Below, in pieces: positions 18,850 through 26,625 of a DNA stretch of 64,000 nt. Source of the DNA: Kaistella soli (GTDB lineage: Bacteria; Bacteroidota; Bacteroidia; Flavobacteriales; Weeksellaceae); contig NZ_JAHOPF010000001.1 of the NCBI RefSeq assembly GCF_019038595.1, forward strand, positions 310,001 through 374,000, written 5' to 3'. Under the pieces are notes generated by a model. The model was not told where the DNA came from. It saw nothing but the letters and a program-made list of their open reading frames with translations, and made no database searches. How positions within the stretch are numbered: the stretch's first letter is position 1; the number at the start of each line of letters is the position of its first letter. The translations under genes were made by a program, and so were the position numbers.

Positions 18850-19407
18850 ATGAAAAAATTATTTTTTGTAGGTGCCTTGGCACTTTTTACTGCAGCGAAT
18901 GCGCAAACTTTCGGGTTAAAAGCCGGAATGAATGTTTCCAGCTTAACCAACTCGGATGGTGCTAAATCCAAAATTGGCCTTAATGCCGGAGTGTTTATGA
19001 ATGCACCATTAGGAGAGAGCTTCAGCATACAGCCCGAGCTGCTTTATAATGGTAAAGGAGCAAAAGAAGATGGAAGCGGCGGTACTACCCTGAATCTGGA
19101 TTATCTCTCTGTTCCGGTGATGTTCCAGTACAATGCTACTCCTCAGTTCTATCTTGAGGCTGGGCCAGAATTCAGTTTTTTAATGAGCGCTAAAGCGAAA
19201 GGCGGCGGTGCTACACTGGATGTAAAGGATGAGATCAACAGCTTTGATTTTGGGATCGGATTGGGTGCAGGATATTATTTCATTCCTAATTTTGGTCTTA
19301 CAGCAAGATATGTCGCAGGCTTTACCGATATTGCAAAAGATAATACGGGAGATTCTGTAAAAAACAATGTATTCCAGGTAGGTTTAGCTTATAAATTCGG
19401 TAAGTAA
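18850..19407 (+). CDS. Small outer-membrane beta-barrel protein (PorT-like)
   Basis: This is a 185-residue secreted protein with a cleavable signal peptide ending NAQ at about residue 19. The rest is alternating hydrophobic and polar strands with turn-rich loops, ending in YKFGK with a penultimate aromatic. This is the pattern of the outer-membrane beta-barrel (OMP_b-brl, PorT-type) family, which has eight or so strands. Function is unknown; relatives include opacity-like and T9SS-associated barrels, and this protein is shorter than PorT itself. A second barrel with the same signal peptide lies 112 bases downstream, after a terminator. Confidence 0.78.
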   Translation: MKKLFFVGALALFTAANAQTFGLKAGMNVSSLTNSDGAKSKIGLNAGVFMNAPLGESFSIQPELLYNGKGAKEDGSGGTTLNLDYLSVPVMFQYNATPQFYLEAGPEFSFLMSAKAKGGGATLDVKDEINSFDFGIGLGAGYYFIPNFGLTARYVAGFTDIAKDNTGDSVKNNVFQVGLAYKFGK

Positions 19408-19430
19408 ACCTTTTTTAAATAATTTAATCA

Positions 19431-19456
19431 ATCCCGCAGAAACGCGGGATTTTTTA
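19431..19456 (+). terminator. Terminator between the two barrel genes
   Basis: ATCCCGC and GCGGGAT form a 7-bp stem around a 6-nt loop, followed by Ts at 19451-19455. Confidence 0.85.
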
Positions 19457-19492
19457 TGACAAATGTCATGTTAAAATGTGTTAAAAGCATTT

Positions 19493-19500
19493 TATATTTG
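19493..19500 (+). promoter_or_regulatory. -7 element of the second barrel gene
   Basis: TATATTTG, a perfect match to TAnnTTTG, 19 nt before the ATG. I see no clear TTG at the -33 position. Confidence 0.55.
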
Positions 19501-19519
19501 TAGGTCAAATAATTAAATT

Positions 19520-20032
19520 ATGAAAAAACTATTCTTAGTAGGTGCTTTAGCACTTTTTGCAGCGGTTAACGCGCAGACAAAATTTGGGGTGAATGCCGGG
19601 ATGTTATCAGGTTTTGCAAAAGCAAAAACTCCTATGAGTACTGAAACCAGTAACAGTACAGGTTTTTACGCAGGATTTTTTGCTGATATTGCTGCAGGAA
19701 ATAATTTTAGAATTCAGCCGGCGCTGAACTTTGCTTCAATTGATAATGCTAATGCATTACAAATCCCTGTAATGGTTAAATATTACGCAGCTCCGAAGTT
19801 TAATCTTCAGTTTGGCCCTCAGTTTACTTTCGATCTGGATGAGAATCCAATCCCTGATTATTATAATACACTGAATTTTGGTTTGGCTTTAGGAACAGCT
19901 TATGAATTTACAGATAAACTGTTTGTTGAAGCAAGATATTCTTTTCAGCTGAATGACCATTTAAAAAATGCACCAAGCGGATATTCTGTTAAAGCAAATT
20001 ATTTAAATTTAGGTTTAGGTTATAAGTTTTAA
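19520..20032 (+). CDS. Small outer-membrane beta-barrel protein, paralogue of the preceding gene
   Basis: This is a 170-residue predicted outer-membrane barrel. The signal peptide (MKKLFLVGALALFAAVNAQ) is nearly the same as in the previous gene, also at the DNA level. The mature part shares only barrel-like features (ITFDLDEN-type turns, FGLALGTAYEF, C-terminal YKF). It has its own -7 box and is separated from its neighbour by a terminator, so the two are regulated independently. The role is unknown. A porin or adhesin cannot be told apart from sequence alone. Confidence 0.75.
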   Translation: MKKLFLVGALALFAAVNAQTKFGVNAGMLSGFAKAKTPMSTETSNSTGFYAGFFADIAAGNNFRIQPALNFASIDNANALQIPVMVKYYAAPKFNLQFGPQFTFDLDENPIPDYYNTLNFGLALGTAYEFTDKLFVEARYSFQLNDHLKNAPSGYSVKANYLNLGLGYKF

Positions 20033-20054
20033 AATTTTTAAAGAGCATAAAAAA

Positions 20055-20090
20055 AATCCTGAGGAATTATTCTCAGGATTTTTATTTTTT
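20055..20090. terminator. Bidirectional terminator between the barrel gene and ffh
   Basis: AATCCTGAG and CTCAGGATT (9 bp) with an 8-nt loop are flanked by an A run before and a T run after, serving convergent genes. Confidence 0.88.
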
Positions 20091-20108
20091 TATGTTCGGT
20101 AAGTATTT

Positions 20109-21476
20109 TTATTTTCCAAAAAGATTACCGCCCATGCCAGGCATTTTCGGCATTCCTTTGCTCATCATTTCCATCATCTGTTTGCCCTGTGGACCCTGCA
20201 TCATCTTCATCATTTTACCCATCTGATCGAACTGTTTCATCAAAGCATTCACGTCTTCGATTTTTCTTCCGGCTCCTCTGGCAATTCTGTTTTTTCTCTG
20301 GGTATTGATAATCGAAGGTCTTCTTCTTTCATCCGGTGTCATGGAGTGAATGATTGCTTCAATATGTTTGAATGCATCATCCTGAATATCTACATCTTTA
20401 ATAGCTTTGCCCACTCCCGGAATCATTCCCATTAAATCTTTCATATTCCCCATCTTTTTAATCTGATTGATCTGTTTTAAGAAATCATCAAAACCAAATT
20501 CGTTTTTGGCAATTTTTTTATGGAGTTTTTTAGCTTCTTCTTCGTCAAACTGTTCCTGAGCTCTTTCTACGAGGGAAACAACATCACCCATTCCAAGGAT
20601 TCTGTCAGCCATTCTTTCAGGATAGAAAACGTCCAGCGCTTCCATCTTTTCACCTGTTGAAATAAATTTAATCGGTTTTTCAACCACTGAACGGATCGTT
20701 AAAGCCGCACCACCTCGGGTATCACCATCCAGTTTGGTAAGAACAACTCCGTCAAAATTCAAGGCTTCATTAAAGGCTTTCGCAGTGTTCACTGCATCCT
20801 GTCCGGTCATCGAATCTACAACGAACAGCGTTTCATTTGGTTTAATAAAATAATGAACAGATTTTATTTCGTTCATCATCTGCTCATCAATTGCCAGTCG
20901 TCCTGCAGTATCTACTATCACAACATCATGATTGTTCTCCTTCGCAAATTTCACTGCGTTTTCGGCAATTGAAGAAGGATTTAATGCGCCTTCCTCCGTG
21001 TAAACAGGAATTCCGGTCTGCGATCCCAAAACTTTCAGCTGTTCTATTGCTGCAGGTCTGTAAACATCACAGGCAACCAATAATGGTTTTTTATTTTTTT
21101 TCAGTTTAAGATAGTTCGCCAGTTTTCCGGAGAACGTGGTTTTACCGGAACCCTGAAGTCCTGCAATAAGAATAACGCTTGGTTTTCCGGAAAGATTTAT
21201 TCCTTCATGGGTGCCGCCCATTAAACCTACCAGTTCGTCATGAACAATTTTGGTCATCAGCTGTCCCGGCGTCAGGCTTGTCAAAACATTCTGTCCTAAA
21301 GCGGTGTCCTGAACTCTCTTGGTTAAATCTTTCGCAACTTTATAGTTAACATCGGCATCCACCAATGCACGGCGGATTTCTTTTACCGTTTCCGCAACAT
21401 TAATCTCGGTGATTTTTCCGCGCCCGGAGATATTGTGAAGCGCTTTATCTAACTTATCCTGTAAACTGTTGAACAT
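20109..21476 (-). CDS. ffh: Signal recognition particle protein Ffh
   Basis: This SRP54-type GTPase binds 4.5S RNA and signal sequences of nascent membrane proteins and docks with FtsY. The N domain spans residues 1-90, the G domain has P-loop GLQGSGKTT at 106-114 and later DTAGR and TKLDG motifs, and the C-terminal M domain from about 330 is methionine-rich, with MKMMQGPQGKQMMEMMSKGMP near the end. The 455-residue length is normal. A -7 element TATTTTTG (complement of 21497-21504) lies 20 nt upstream of the ATG. The 4.5S RNA gene is not recognisable nearby. Confidence 0.97.
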   Translation of the reverse strand: MFNSLQDKLDKALHNISGRGKITEINVAETVKEIRRALVDADVNYKVAKDLTKRVQDTALGQNVLTSLTPGQLMTKIVHDELVGLMGGTHEGINLSGKPSVILIAGLQGSGKTTFSGKLANYLKLKKNKKPLLVACDVYRPAAIEQLKVLGSQTGIPVYTEEGALNPSSIAENAVKFAKENNHDVVIVDTAGRLAIDEQMMNEIKSVHYFIKPNETLFVVDSMTGQDAVNTAKAFNEALNFDGVVLTKLDGDTRGGAALTIRSVVEKPIKFISTGEKMEALDVFYPERMADRILGMGDVVSLVERAQEQFDEEEAKKLHKKIAKNEFGFDDFLKQINQIKKMGNMKDLMGMIPGVGKAIKDVDIQDDAFKHIEAIIHSMTPDERRRPSIINTQRKNRIARGAGRKIEDVNALMKQFDQMGKMMKMMQGPQGKQMMEMMSKGMPKMPGMGGNLFGK

Positions 21477-21496
21477 TGTTTTATATTTAAGATGGG

Positions 21497-21504
21497 CAAA
21501 AATA
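21497..21504 (-). promoter_or_regulatory. -7 element of ffh
   Basis: The minus strand reads TATTTTTG, a perfect TAnnTTTG, 20 nt before the ffh ATG. Confidence 0.5.
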
Positions 21505-21557
21505 CAGAAATTTGATGAAATTTAAAATTCAAAATTTTTCTATTGTGCTATAATCAT

Positions 21558-21565
21558 TAGATTTG
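21558..21565 (+). promoter_or_regulatory. -7 element upstream of atpZ
   Basis: TAGATTTG matches TAnnTTTG and is followed by the atpZ ATG at 21581. The apparent TTG start of the longer frame (21563) is part of this element. Confidence 0.55.
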
Positions 21566-21580
21566 CAGAAACGAAACAAA

Positions 21581-21877
21581 ATGTCCGACGAAAATCCAAC
21601 AGAACAGGAATTCAGCAGGGAAGACGAAAAAAAGTTTGAAAAGAACGGTTTCCGGCAATACGGCGTTTATTCAGCCATCGTTTTTCAGATGCTTGCCACG
21701 ATGGGACTTGCTTTCTGGGGCGGCAAAAAACTCAATGACTATTTCGGGATTGAAAGCAATCTGTTAACCGTCGGAATTGGGTTTTTAGGGATGGGACTCG
21801 CTTTTTATAATCTTCTGCATCAGTTGAAAAACGTACAGAACGATGACGAGAAGAAAAGTGGCAGCAGCAAAAATTAA
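21581..21877 (+). CDS. atpZ: AtpZ/AtpI family protein
   Basis: This is a 98-residue inner-membrane protein with a charged N terminus and two membrane helices (VYSAIVFQMLATMGLAFW and LLTVGIGFLGMGLAFYNLL), the fold of AtpZ/AtpI accessory proteins. These are encoded at the head of F1Fo operons and may help c-ring assembly or form a Mg/Ca channel with AtpI. The short spacer GGKKLNDYFGI between the helices carries the family pattern. I start at ATG 21581 because the upstream TTG lies inside the promoter. It is the first gene of the ATP synthase operon. Confidence 0.82.
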   Translation: MSDENPTEQEFSREDEKKFEKNGFRQYGVYSAIVFQMLATMGLAFWGGKKLNDYFGIESNLLTVGIGFLGMGLAFYNLLHQLKNVQNDDEKKSGSSKN

Positions 21878-21915
21878 ATTCAAAATTTTACTTTTTTTAA
21901 ATTAAATATCCGCAG

Positions 21916-22314
21916 ATGAAATTAAAAAACAATACGTTATACATTGTCCTATATTTTTTAATGTTTTTTGTCCACTTCGCATTCTGGCAGGTTCTGGAAA
22001 CAGGTTTCGAAACCACTTTTATTAAATATTACCTTTTTCTGACGCTGCTGTTCACGATGGTGATTACGATTCTTTCAATCATCAAAAAGATATATCCCAC
22101 TTACATCGGTTTTGCTTTTATGGGTTTGGTAATGTTTAAACTGATGATTATGTTTCTCATCATGAAAAAACTTAATCTGAGCGAAGTCCCTCATTATAAG
22201 ATTCATTTCATTATCCCGTATCTCATTTCGCTGGCTCTGGAAACCCTGTATTCGGTAAAGTTGATCCAAACTACAGATACCGAGGTACAGGAAAAAGATG
22301 AAAAAAATCAGTAA
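21916..22314 (+). CDS. Small four-helix membrane protein in the atpI position
   Basis: This is a 132-residue protein with four predicted membrane helices and a short hydrophilic, acidic tail (TDTEVQEKDEKNQ). No motif that I can name is present. It lies between atpZ and atpB, 38 bases after atpZ and 64 before atpB, the place where atpI is found in other bacteria. The topology (four short helices, about 130 residues) is also that of AtpI. I therefore infer an assembly or ion-handling role for the Fo sector, as a diverged AtpI analogue. Without a family match the function stays open. Confidence 0.6.
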   Translation: MKLKNNTLYIVLYFLMFFVHFAFWQVLETGFETTFIKYYLFLTLLFTMVITILSIIKKIYPTYIGFAFMGLVMFKLMIMFLIMKKLNLSEVPHYKIHFIIPYLISLALETLYSVKLIQTTDTEVQEKDEKNQ

Positions 22315-22345
22315 AAATTGATTTTTATATTATGATTATTTGTTC

Positions 22346-22353
22346 TATTTTTG
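22346..22353 (+). promoter_or_regulatory. Internal -7 element upstream of atpB
   Basis: TATTTTTG matches TAnnTTTG 25 nt before the atpB ATG, in the gap after the atpI-like gene. It suggests a second promoter for the structural genes. Confidence 0.5.
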
Positions 22354-22378
22354 CAAAACTTTAAAATAAGATATATCA

Positions 22379-23527
22379 ATGCTGAAAAGAGTAGTACTTG
22401 TAATAGGTTTTTTATCGACATTTTCAACATCGTTCGCACAGCACGGAACTGTAGAGGCTCCTGCAAACGGAACAGCGGTTACAGCAGCTCCTGCACATGG
22501 AACTGAAGCTGCCGCACCGGTTTCTGAAGCTGATAAAATCAAGACGGAGAACAAGAATTTTATTGATCACCACTTGTTGGACGGGCACAGTTTCGATATC
22601 ATGGTGGCGAAAAATGCAGACGGTACCGAAAAGCACATTGGTTTTCCTCTGCCCGTAATTTTCTATGACAAAGCTAACGGCTTTCATGCTTTTATGAGCT
22701 CTGAATTTCACCACGGTGAAGCTACTGTAGAAAGCAAAGGAGGTTATTACAAACTTTCACACGAAAAAATCTATAAAACTGACGCTGCCGGAACTATTAA
22801 TCTGGATGAGCATCACCACGCAACCAACGAAAAAGTACTGGATCTTTCCATCACGAAAAGTGTTTTGATGATTCTCGTAACCGGTGTACTGATGTTGCTG
22901 ATCTTTGGTTCAATGGCAAGAAGCTATAAAAACTCATTGGTTCCGACGGGAGTTGGGAAGATATTCGAACCGCTTATTCTGTTTGTAAGAGACGAGATCG
23001 CAAAACCAAACATTGGGTCAAAATACAAGAAATACATGGGTTATCTTTTAACGGTGTTTTTCTTTATTCTTTTCCTTAATATTTTTGGTTTGATGCCTTT
23101 CGGTATTAATGTTACCGGGAATTTAGCAATCACTTTTGCTTTGGCAGTTGTTACATTTTTAATCACTCAGTTTACCGCGAACAAAAATTACTGGCAGCAC
23201 ATTTTCTGGATGCCGGGATTGCCTTGGCCAATGAAAATTGTCATGATGCCTATCGAGATCGTGGGACTGTTCATTAAGCCTTTCTCACTGTTAATACGTC
23301 TTTTTGCAAATATGTCTGCAGGTCACATTATCATCATGAGCTTAATTGCTTTGATATACTACTTCCAGAATGTAATTGCAGGAGTTGCTTTCCCTTTCTT
23401 AACCTTCGTTTTATATCTATTGGAAGTATTGGTAGCATTTTTACAGGCGTATATCTTCACGATGCTTTCTGCAGTATATTTCGGAATGGCGAATGAGGAG
23501 CATCATCACGAAGAGGCACATCATTAA
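22379..23527 (+). CDS. atpB: ATP synthase Fo subunit a
   Basis: This is the membrane stator subunit that forms the two proton half-channels beside the c-ring. The C-terminal half has the conserved helices, with the essential arginine R307 in LLIRLFANMSAGH and the late LEVLVAFLQAYIFTMLSAVY block. The protein is 382 residues, about 110 longer than the E. coli subunit, because of an N-terminal signal-peptide-like segment (to FAQ at about residue 21) and a 130-residue His- and Ala-rich extra-membrane region. Such extensions occur in Bacteroidota subunit a as I recall. A His-rich tail (HHHEEAHH) ends the chain. Confidence 0.95.
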   Translation: MLKRVVLVIGFLSTFSTSFAQHGTVEAPANGTAVTAAPAHGTEAAAPVSEADKIKTENKNFIDHHLLDGHSFDIMVAKNADGTEKHIGFPLPVIFYDKANGFHAFMSSEFHHGEATVESKGGYYKLSHEKIYKTDAAGTINLDEHHHATNEKVLDLSITKSVLMILVTGVLMLLIFGSMARSYKNSLVPTGVGKIFEPLILFVRDEIAKPNIGSKYKKYMGYLLTVFFFILFLNIFGLMPFGINVTGNLAITFALAVVTFLITQFTANKNYWQHIFWMPGLPWPMKIVMMPIEIVGLFIKPFSLLIRLFANMSAGHIIIMSLIALIYYFQNVIAGVAFPFLTFVLYLLEVLVAFLQAYIFTMLSAVYFGMANEEHHHEEAHH

Positions 23528-23621
23528 TAGGGATTTGCTTTGGGCGAATTCGCAAAGAAAATAAGAATTCATTTTTATTGGATTCAAAATAAAAGAGACT
23601 AATTTTTTAAAATTATATATT

Positions 23622-23816
23622 ATGGAAATTCCAAAAATCATTGGAGCAGGTTTAGTAGTAATCGGAACAGGTATTGGTATCGGTAAAATCGGTGCTGCTG
23701 CTTTGGAAGGTATGGCTAGACAACCAGAACAAGCTGGTAAACTTCAAACAGCGATGTTGATCGCTGCAGCTCTTGTAGAAGGAGTTGCTTTTGCTGCATT
23801 ATTCGCGGTAAACTAA
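23622..23816 (+). CDS. atpE: ATP synthase Fo subunit c
   Basis: This is the proteolipid of the rotating c-ring: two helices joined by the polar loop ARQPE (R33-Q34-P35). The ion-binding carboxylate is E53 in LVEGVAF on helix 2. The residue after it is Gly rather than Ser or Thr, and no helix-1 Gln is present in the sodium-binding position as far as I can align it, so protons are the likely ion. At 64 residues it is shorter than the E. coli protein (79). A stable hairpin follows the gene at 23835-23870. Confidence 0.95.
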   Translation: MEIPKIIGAGLVVIGTGIGIGKIGAAALEGMARQPEQAGKLQTAMLIAAALVEGVAFAALFAVN

Positions 23817-23834
23817 GAAGTTTCTACACAATTT

Positions 23835-23870
23835 ATCACTTGCCGGGAACGGTTGGTTACGGCAGGTGAT
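23835..23870 (+). promoter_or_regulatory. Hairpin between atpE and atpF (possible attenuator or mRNA stabiliser)
   Basis: ATCACTTGCCG (23835-23845) pairs with CGGCAGGTGAT (23860-23870), 11 bp with one G-U pair and a 14-nt loop. Only a weak T tract (TATTTT) follows. It could cause partial termination or protect the atpE message, raising c-subunit output relative to downstream genes. Confidence 0.6.
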
Positions 23871-23920
23871 TATTTTAAAAAATTAAAAATAAATAATAAC
23901 AATATTTTATTATAACTCAT

Positions 23921-24418
23921 ATGGGATTATTAGAAAATTTTTCATCCGGTTTATTTATCATTCAGTCCGTCATCTTTTTGATTTTGCTTCTGGTTCTCTG
24001 GAAATTTGCGTGGAAACCAATTATGGAGGCGGTAAATGAAAGAGAAGTAACCATTGTAGATTCCCTTAACCAAGCGAAACTAGCAAAACTTGAAGTTGAA
24101 AACTTAAAAGCTGAAAATGAAGTGATCATCCGTGAAGCGAAAGTAGAGCGTGATAATATTTTGAAAGAAGCAAGAGAAATCAAAGACAGAATTGTTGGTG
24201 AAGCGAAAGACATCGCAAAAGCTGAAGGTGATAAGATGATCGAACAGGCAAGACAGTCTATCCAGGCGGAAAAATCTGCAGCAATGTCTGAAATCAAAAA
24301 CCAAATCGGTGTATTGTCTGTAACAATTGCAGAATCGATCTTGAAACAGAAATTGGATAACGACGGCGCACAAAACGCTTTGGTTGAAAATATTCTTAAC
24401 AAATCTAACTTGAACTAA
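23921..24418 (+). CDS. atpF: ATP synthase Fo subunit b
   Basis: This is the peripheral stalk subunit. A single N-terminal membrane helix (SVIFLILLLVLWKFAW, residues about 16-31) is followed by the characteristic KPI motif and a long charged amphipathic helix rich in Glu, Lys and Ala that forms the stalk coiled coil. The 165-residue length is normal. It lies 104 bases after atpE, a larger gap than others in the operon, containing the hairpin, and one base before atpH. Confidence 0.95.
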   Translation: MGLLENFSSGLFIIQSVIFLILLLVLWKFAWKPIMEAVNEREVTIVDSLNQAKLAKLEVENLKAENEVIIREAKVERDNILKEAREIKDRIVGEAKDIAKAEGDKMIEQARQSIQAEKSAAMSEIKNQIGVLSVTIAESILKQKLDNDGAQNALVENILNKSNLN

Positions 24419-24419
24419 A

Positions 24420-24959
24420 ATGCTTACAAGTAAAGTAGCAAAAAGATACGCACAGGGTTTGCTTAATTTCACTCAGGAGTCGGGAAGTACCGATGCTGTT
24501 TTCGGTGAAATGGGCGACATTGTGAAAACCATTGAGAAATCAAGAGAGCTTCAGAATTTTTTCGGTTCTCCGATTATTGATGTAAAGAAAAAAGTAAGCA
24601 TCGCGCTGGAAATTTTTAAGGATTTCTCGCCGGTTACCAAAAGCTTACTTCAGCTCATCATCAAACACGGCCGTGAAAACCAGATGCAGAACATTGCGCA
24701 GGAATTCATCAACAAAGTGGAGGATATGAAAGGCGTTCAGCGAATTACCTTAACCTCTGCGACAGAACTTTCTTCTGAAAATATCAGCAGCATCCTGAAG
24801 TCATCCAATCTGGTGAATCATGATAAGCAGTTTGATGTGAAATCAGTAATCAGTGCTGATATTCTGGGAGGATATATCTTACGTGTTGGTGACCAACAGG
24901 TAGATGAATCGGTAAAATCAAAACTGAGCAAGCTTAAAAAAGAATTTCAATTAAATTAA
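24420..24959 (+). CDS. atpH: ATP synthase F1 subunit delta
   Basis: This subunit (OSCP homologue) links the peripheral stalk to the top of the alpha-beta ring. It is 179 residues, with the N-terminal helical domain beginning VAKRYAQGLLNF and the C-terminal conserved stretch ISADILGGYILRVGDQQVDESVKSKLSKL that marks the family. The start codon follows the atpF stop after a single base, so translation is probably coupled. atpA begins 18 bases downstream. Confidence 0.95.
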   Translation: MLTSKVAKRYAQGLLNFTQESGSTDAVFGEMGDIVKTIEKSRELQNFFGSPIIDVKKKVSIALEIFKDFSPVTKSLLQLIIKHGRENQMQNIAQEFINKVEDMKGVQRITLTSATELSSENISSILKSSNLVNHDKQFDVKSVISADILGGYILRVGDQQVDESVKSKLSKLKKEFQLN

Positions 24960-24977
24960 GACAAAAACAACCATAAA

Positions 24978-26555
24978 ATGGCAGAAATAAATCCGGCAGA
25001 AGTATCTGCAATCCTTAAACAGCAGTTGGCCAACTTCGACACACAGTCGAATGTGGAAGAAGTAGGAACTGTATTGACCATCGGTGATGGTATCGCTTTG
25101 GTATACGGTTTAGAAAATGTTCAGTACGGTGAATTGGTAAAATTCGAAAGCGGTATTGAAGGAATTGTTTTGAACCTTGCAGAAGATAACGTAGGTGTTG
25201 CACTTCTTGGTGAATCTAAACTGGTAAAAGAAGGTGATACGGTAAACAGAACCAAAAGAATTTCGTCAATTAAAGTTGGTGAAGGGATGTTGGGCAGAGT
25301 AGTTGATACTCTTGGTAACCCTATCGACGGTAAAGGACCAATTACTGGAGATCTTTTTGAAATGCCATTGGAAAGAAAAGCTCCGGGAGTAATCTTCCGT
25401 CAGCCGGTAACTGAGCCGCTTCAAACCGGTATTGTTGCAATTGATTCCATGATTCCTGTAGGAAGAGGACAGAGAGAGCTTATTATCGGTGACCGTCAGA
25501 CAGGTAAAACTACTGTAGCGATCGATACTATTCTTAACCAAAAAGAATTTTATGAGGCAGGGCAACCTGTATATTGTATTTATGTAGCAGTAGGACAAAA
25601 AGCTTCTACCGTTGCACAAATCGTTAAAACTTTAGAAGATAAAGGAGCAATGGCTTATACTGTTGTAGTAACAGCTAACGCATCCGATCCAACTCCAATG
25701 CAGGTTTATGCGCCAATGGCGGGAGCTTCAATCGGAGAATATTTCCGTGATACTGGTAGACCGGCTTTGATCATTTATGATGATTTATCCAAACAGGCTG
25801 TTGCTTACCGTGAGCTTTCTCTATTGTTGAGAAGACCACCGGGCCGTGAGGCTTATCCAGGTGACGTTTTCTACCTTCACTCCAGACTTTTGGAAAGATC
25901 TGCAAAAGTAATCGCTGATGATACTATTGCATCTCAGATGAACGATTTACCGGATTCTTTAAGACCAATCGTTAAAGGTGGCGGATCATTAACAGCTCTT
26001 CCGATTATTGAAACTCAGGCTGGTGACGTTTCTGCGTATATCCCGACCAACGTAATTTCAATTACTGACGGACAGATTTTCTTGGAATCTGATTTATTTA
26101 ACTCTGGTGTTCGTCCGGCGATTAACGTAGGTATTTCTGTATCACGTGTTGGAGGTAACGCTCAGATCAAATCAATGAAAAAAGTTTCAGGTACTTTGAA
26201 ACTGGATCAGGCACAGTACAAAGAATTGGAAGCATTTGCTAAATTCGGTTCTGACCTTGATGCTACAACTCTTGGAGTAATTTCTAAGGGGGAAAGAAAC
26301 GTAGAAATCTTGAAACAGCCAGTAAATTCACCACTTCCTGTAGATTCTCAGGTCGCAATGATTTACGCAGGTACTGAAAACCTTTTGAGAAATATCCCAA
26401 TCAGAAAGGTAAAAGAATTCCAGAAAGAGTATGTAGAATTCCTTAGATCAAAACACCCAGATACTATGGCAGCTATCAAGGCAGGAAAAATTGATGACAG
26501 CATTACAGGAGTTTTGAAGCAGGCTGCTACAGAACTGGCTTCTAAATACAACTAA
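24978..26555 (+). CDS. atpA: ATP synthase F1 subunit alpha
   Basis: This is the non-catalytic nucleotide-binding subunit of F1. The P-loop GDRQTGKTT is at 171-179, and the family signature [14 protein letters not shown] near residue 376 is intact. The 525 residues have the usual N-terminal barrel ([15 protein letters not shown]). The gene sits between atpH and atpG in the normal order. The catalytic partner atpD (beta) and atpC (epsilon) are not in this cluster, which ends with atpG. Confidence 0.98.
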   Translation: MAEINPAEVSAILKQQLANFDTQSNVEEVGTVLTIGDGIALVYGLENVQYGELVKFESGIEGIVLNLAEDNVGVALLGESKLVKEGDTVNRTKRISSIKVGEGMLGRVVDTLGNPIDGKGPITGDLFEMPLERKAPGVIFRQPVTEPLQTGIVAIDSMIPVGRGQRELIIGDRQTGKTTVAIDTILNQKEFYEAGQPVYCIYVAVGQKASTVAQIVKTLEDKGAMAYTVVVTANASDPTPMQVYAPMAGASIGEYFRDTGRPALIIYDDLSKQAVAYRELSLLLRRPPGREAYPGDVFYLHSRLLERSAKVIADDTIASQMNDLPDSLRPIVKGGGSLTALPIIETQAGDVSAYIPTNVISITDGQIFLESDLFNSGVRPAINVGISVSRVGGNAQIKSMKKVSGTLKLDQAQYKELEAFAKFGSDLDATTLGVISKGERNVEILKQPVNSPLPVDSQVAMIYAGTENLLRNIPIRKVKEFQKEYVEFLRSKHPDTMAAIKAGKIDDSITGVLKQAATELASKYN

Positions 26556-26568
26556 AATTAATTCAATA

Positions 26569-26603
26569 TTCAATATTCAGAATGAAAACTTCTGAATATT
26601 GAA
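26569..26603 (+). promoter_or_regulatory. Long hairpin between atpA and atpG
   Basis: A perfect 14-bp stem (26569-26582 with 26590-26603) closes on a 7-nt loop, ending 22 bases before the atpG ATG. It is AT-rich and followed by TTTT only, so it looks more like a processing, stability or translation-control element than a full terminator. Confidence 0.6.
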
Positions 26604-26625
26604 TTTTAAATTTTCAATCCATAGA

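Noticed and set aside
18874-18894. Hairpin with compensatory change (GTGCC/GGCAC against GTGCT/AGCAC) in the signal-peptide codons of both barrel genes
   Set aside because: Only two synonymous third-position changes are involved and the stem is five base pairs; chance codon choice explains it.
23622-23816. Sodium-dependent ATP synthase
   Set aside because: The residue after E53 is Gly, not Ser or Thr, so the sodium ligand set is not complete.
23962-24402. Antisense frame of 146 codons across atpF
   Set aside because: It mirrors the charged helix of subunit b; serine- and phenylalanine-rich products are typical of shadow frames.
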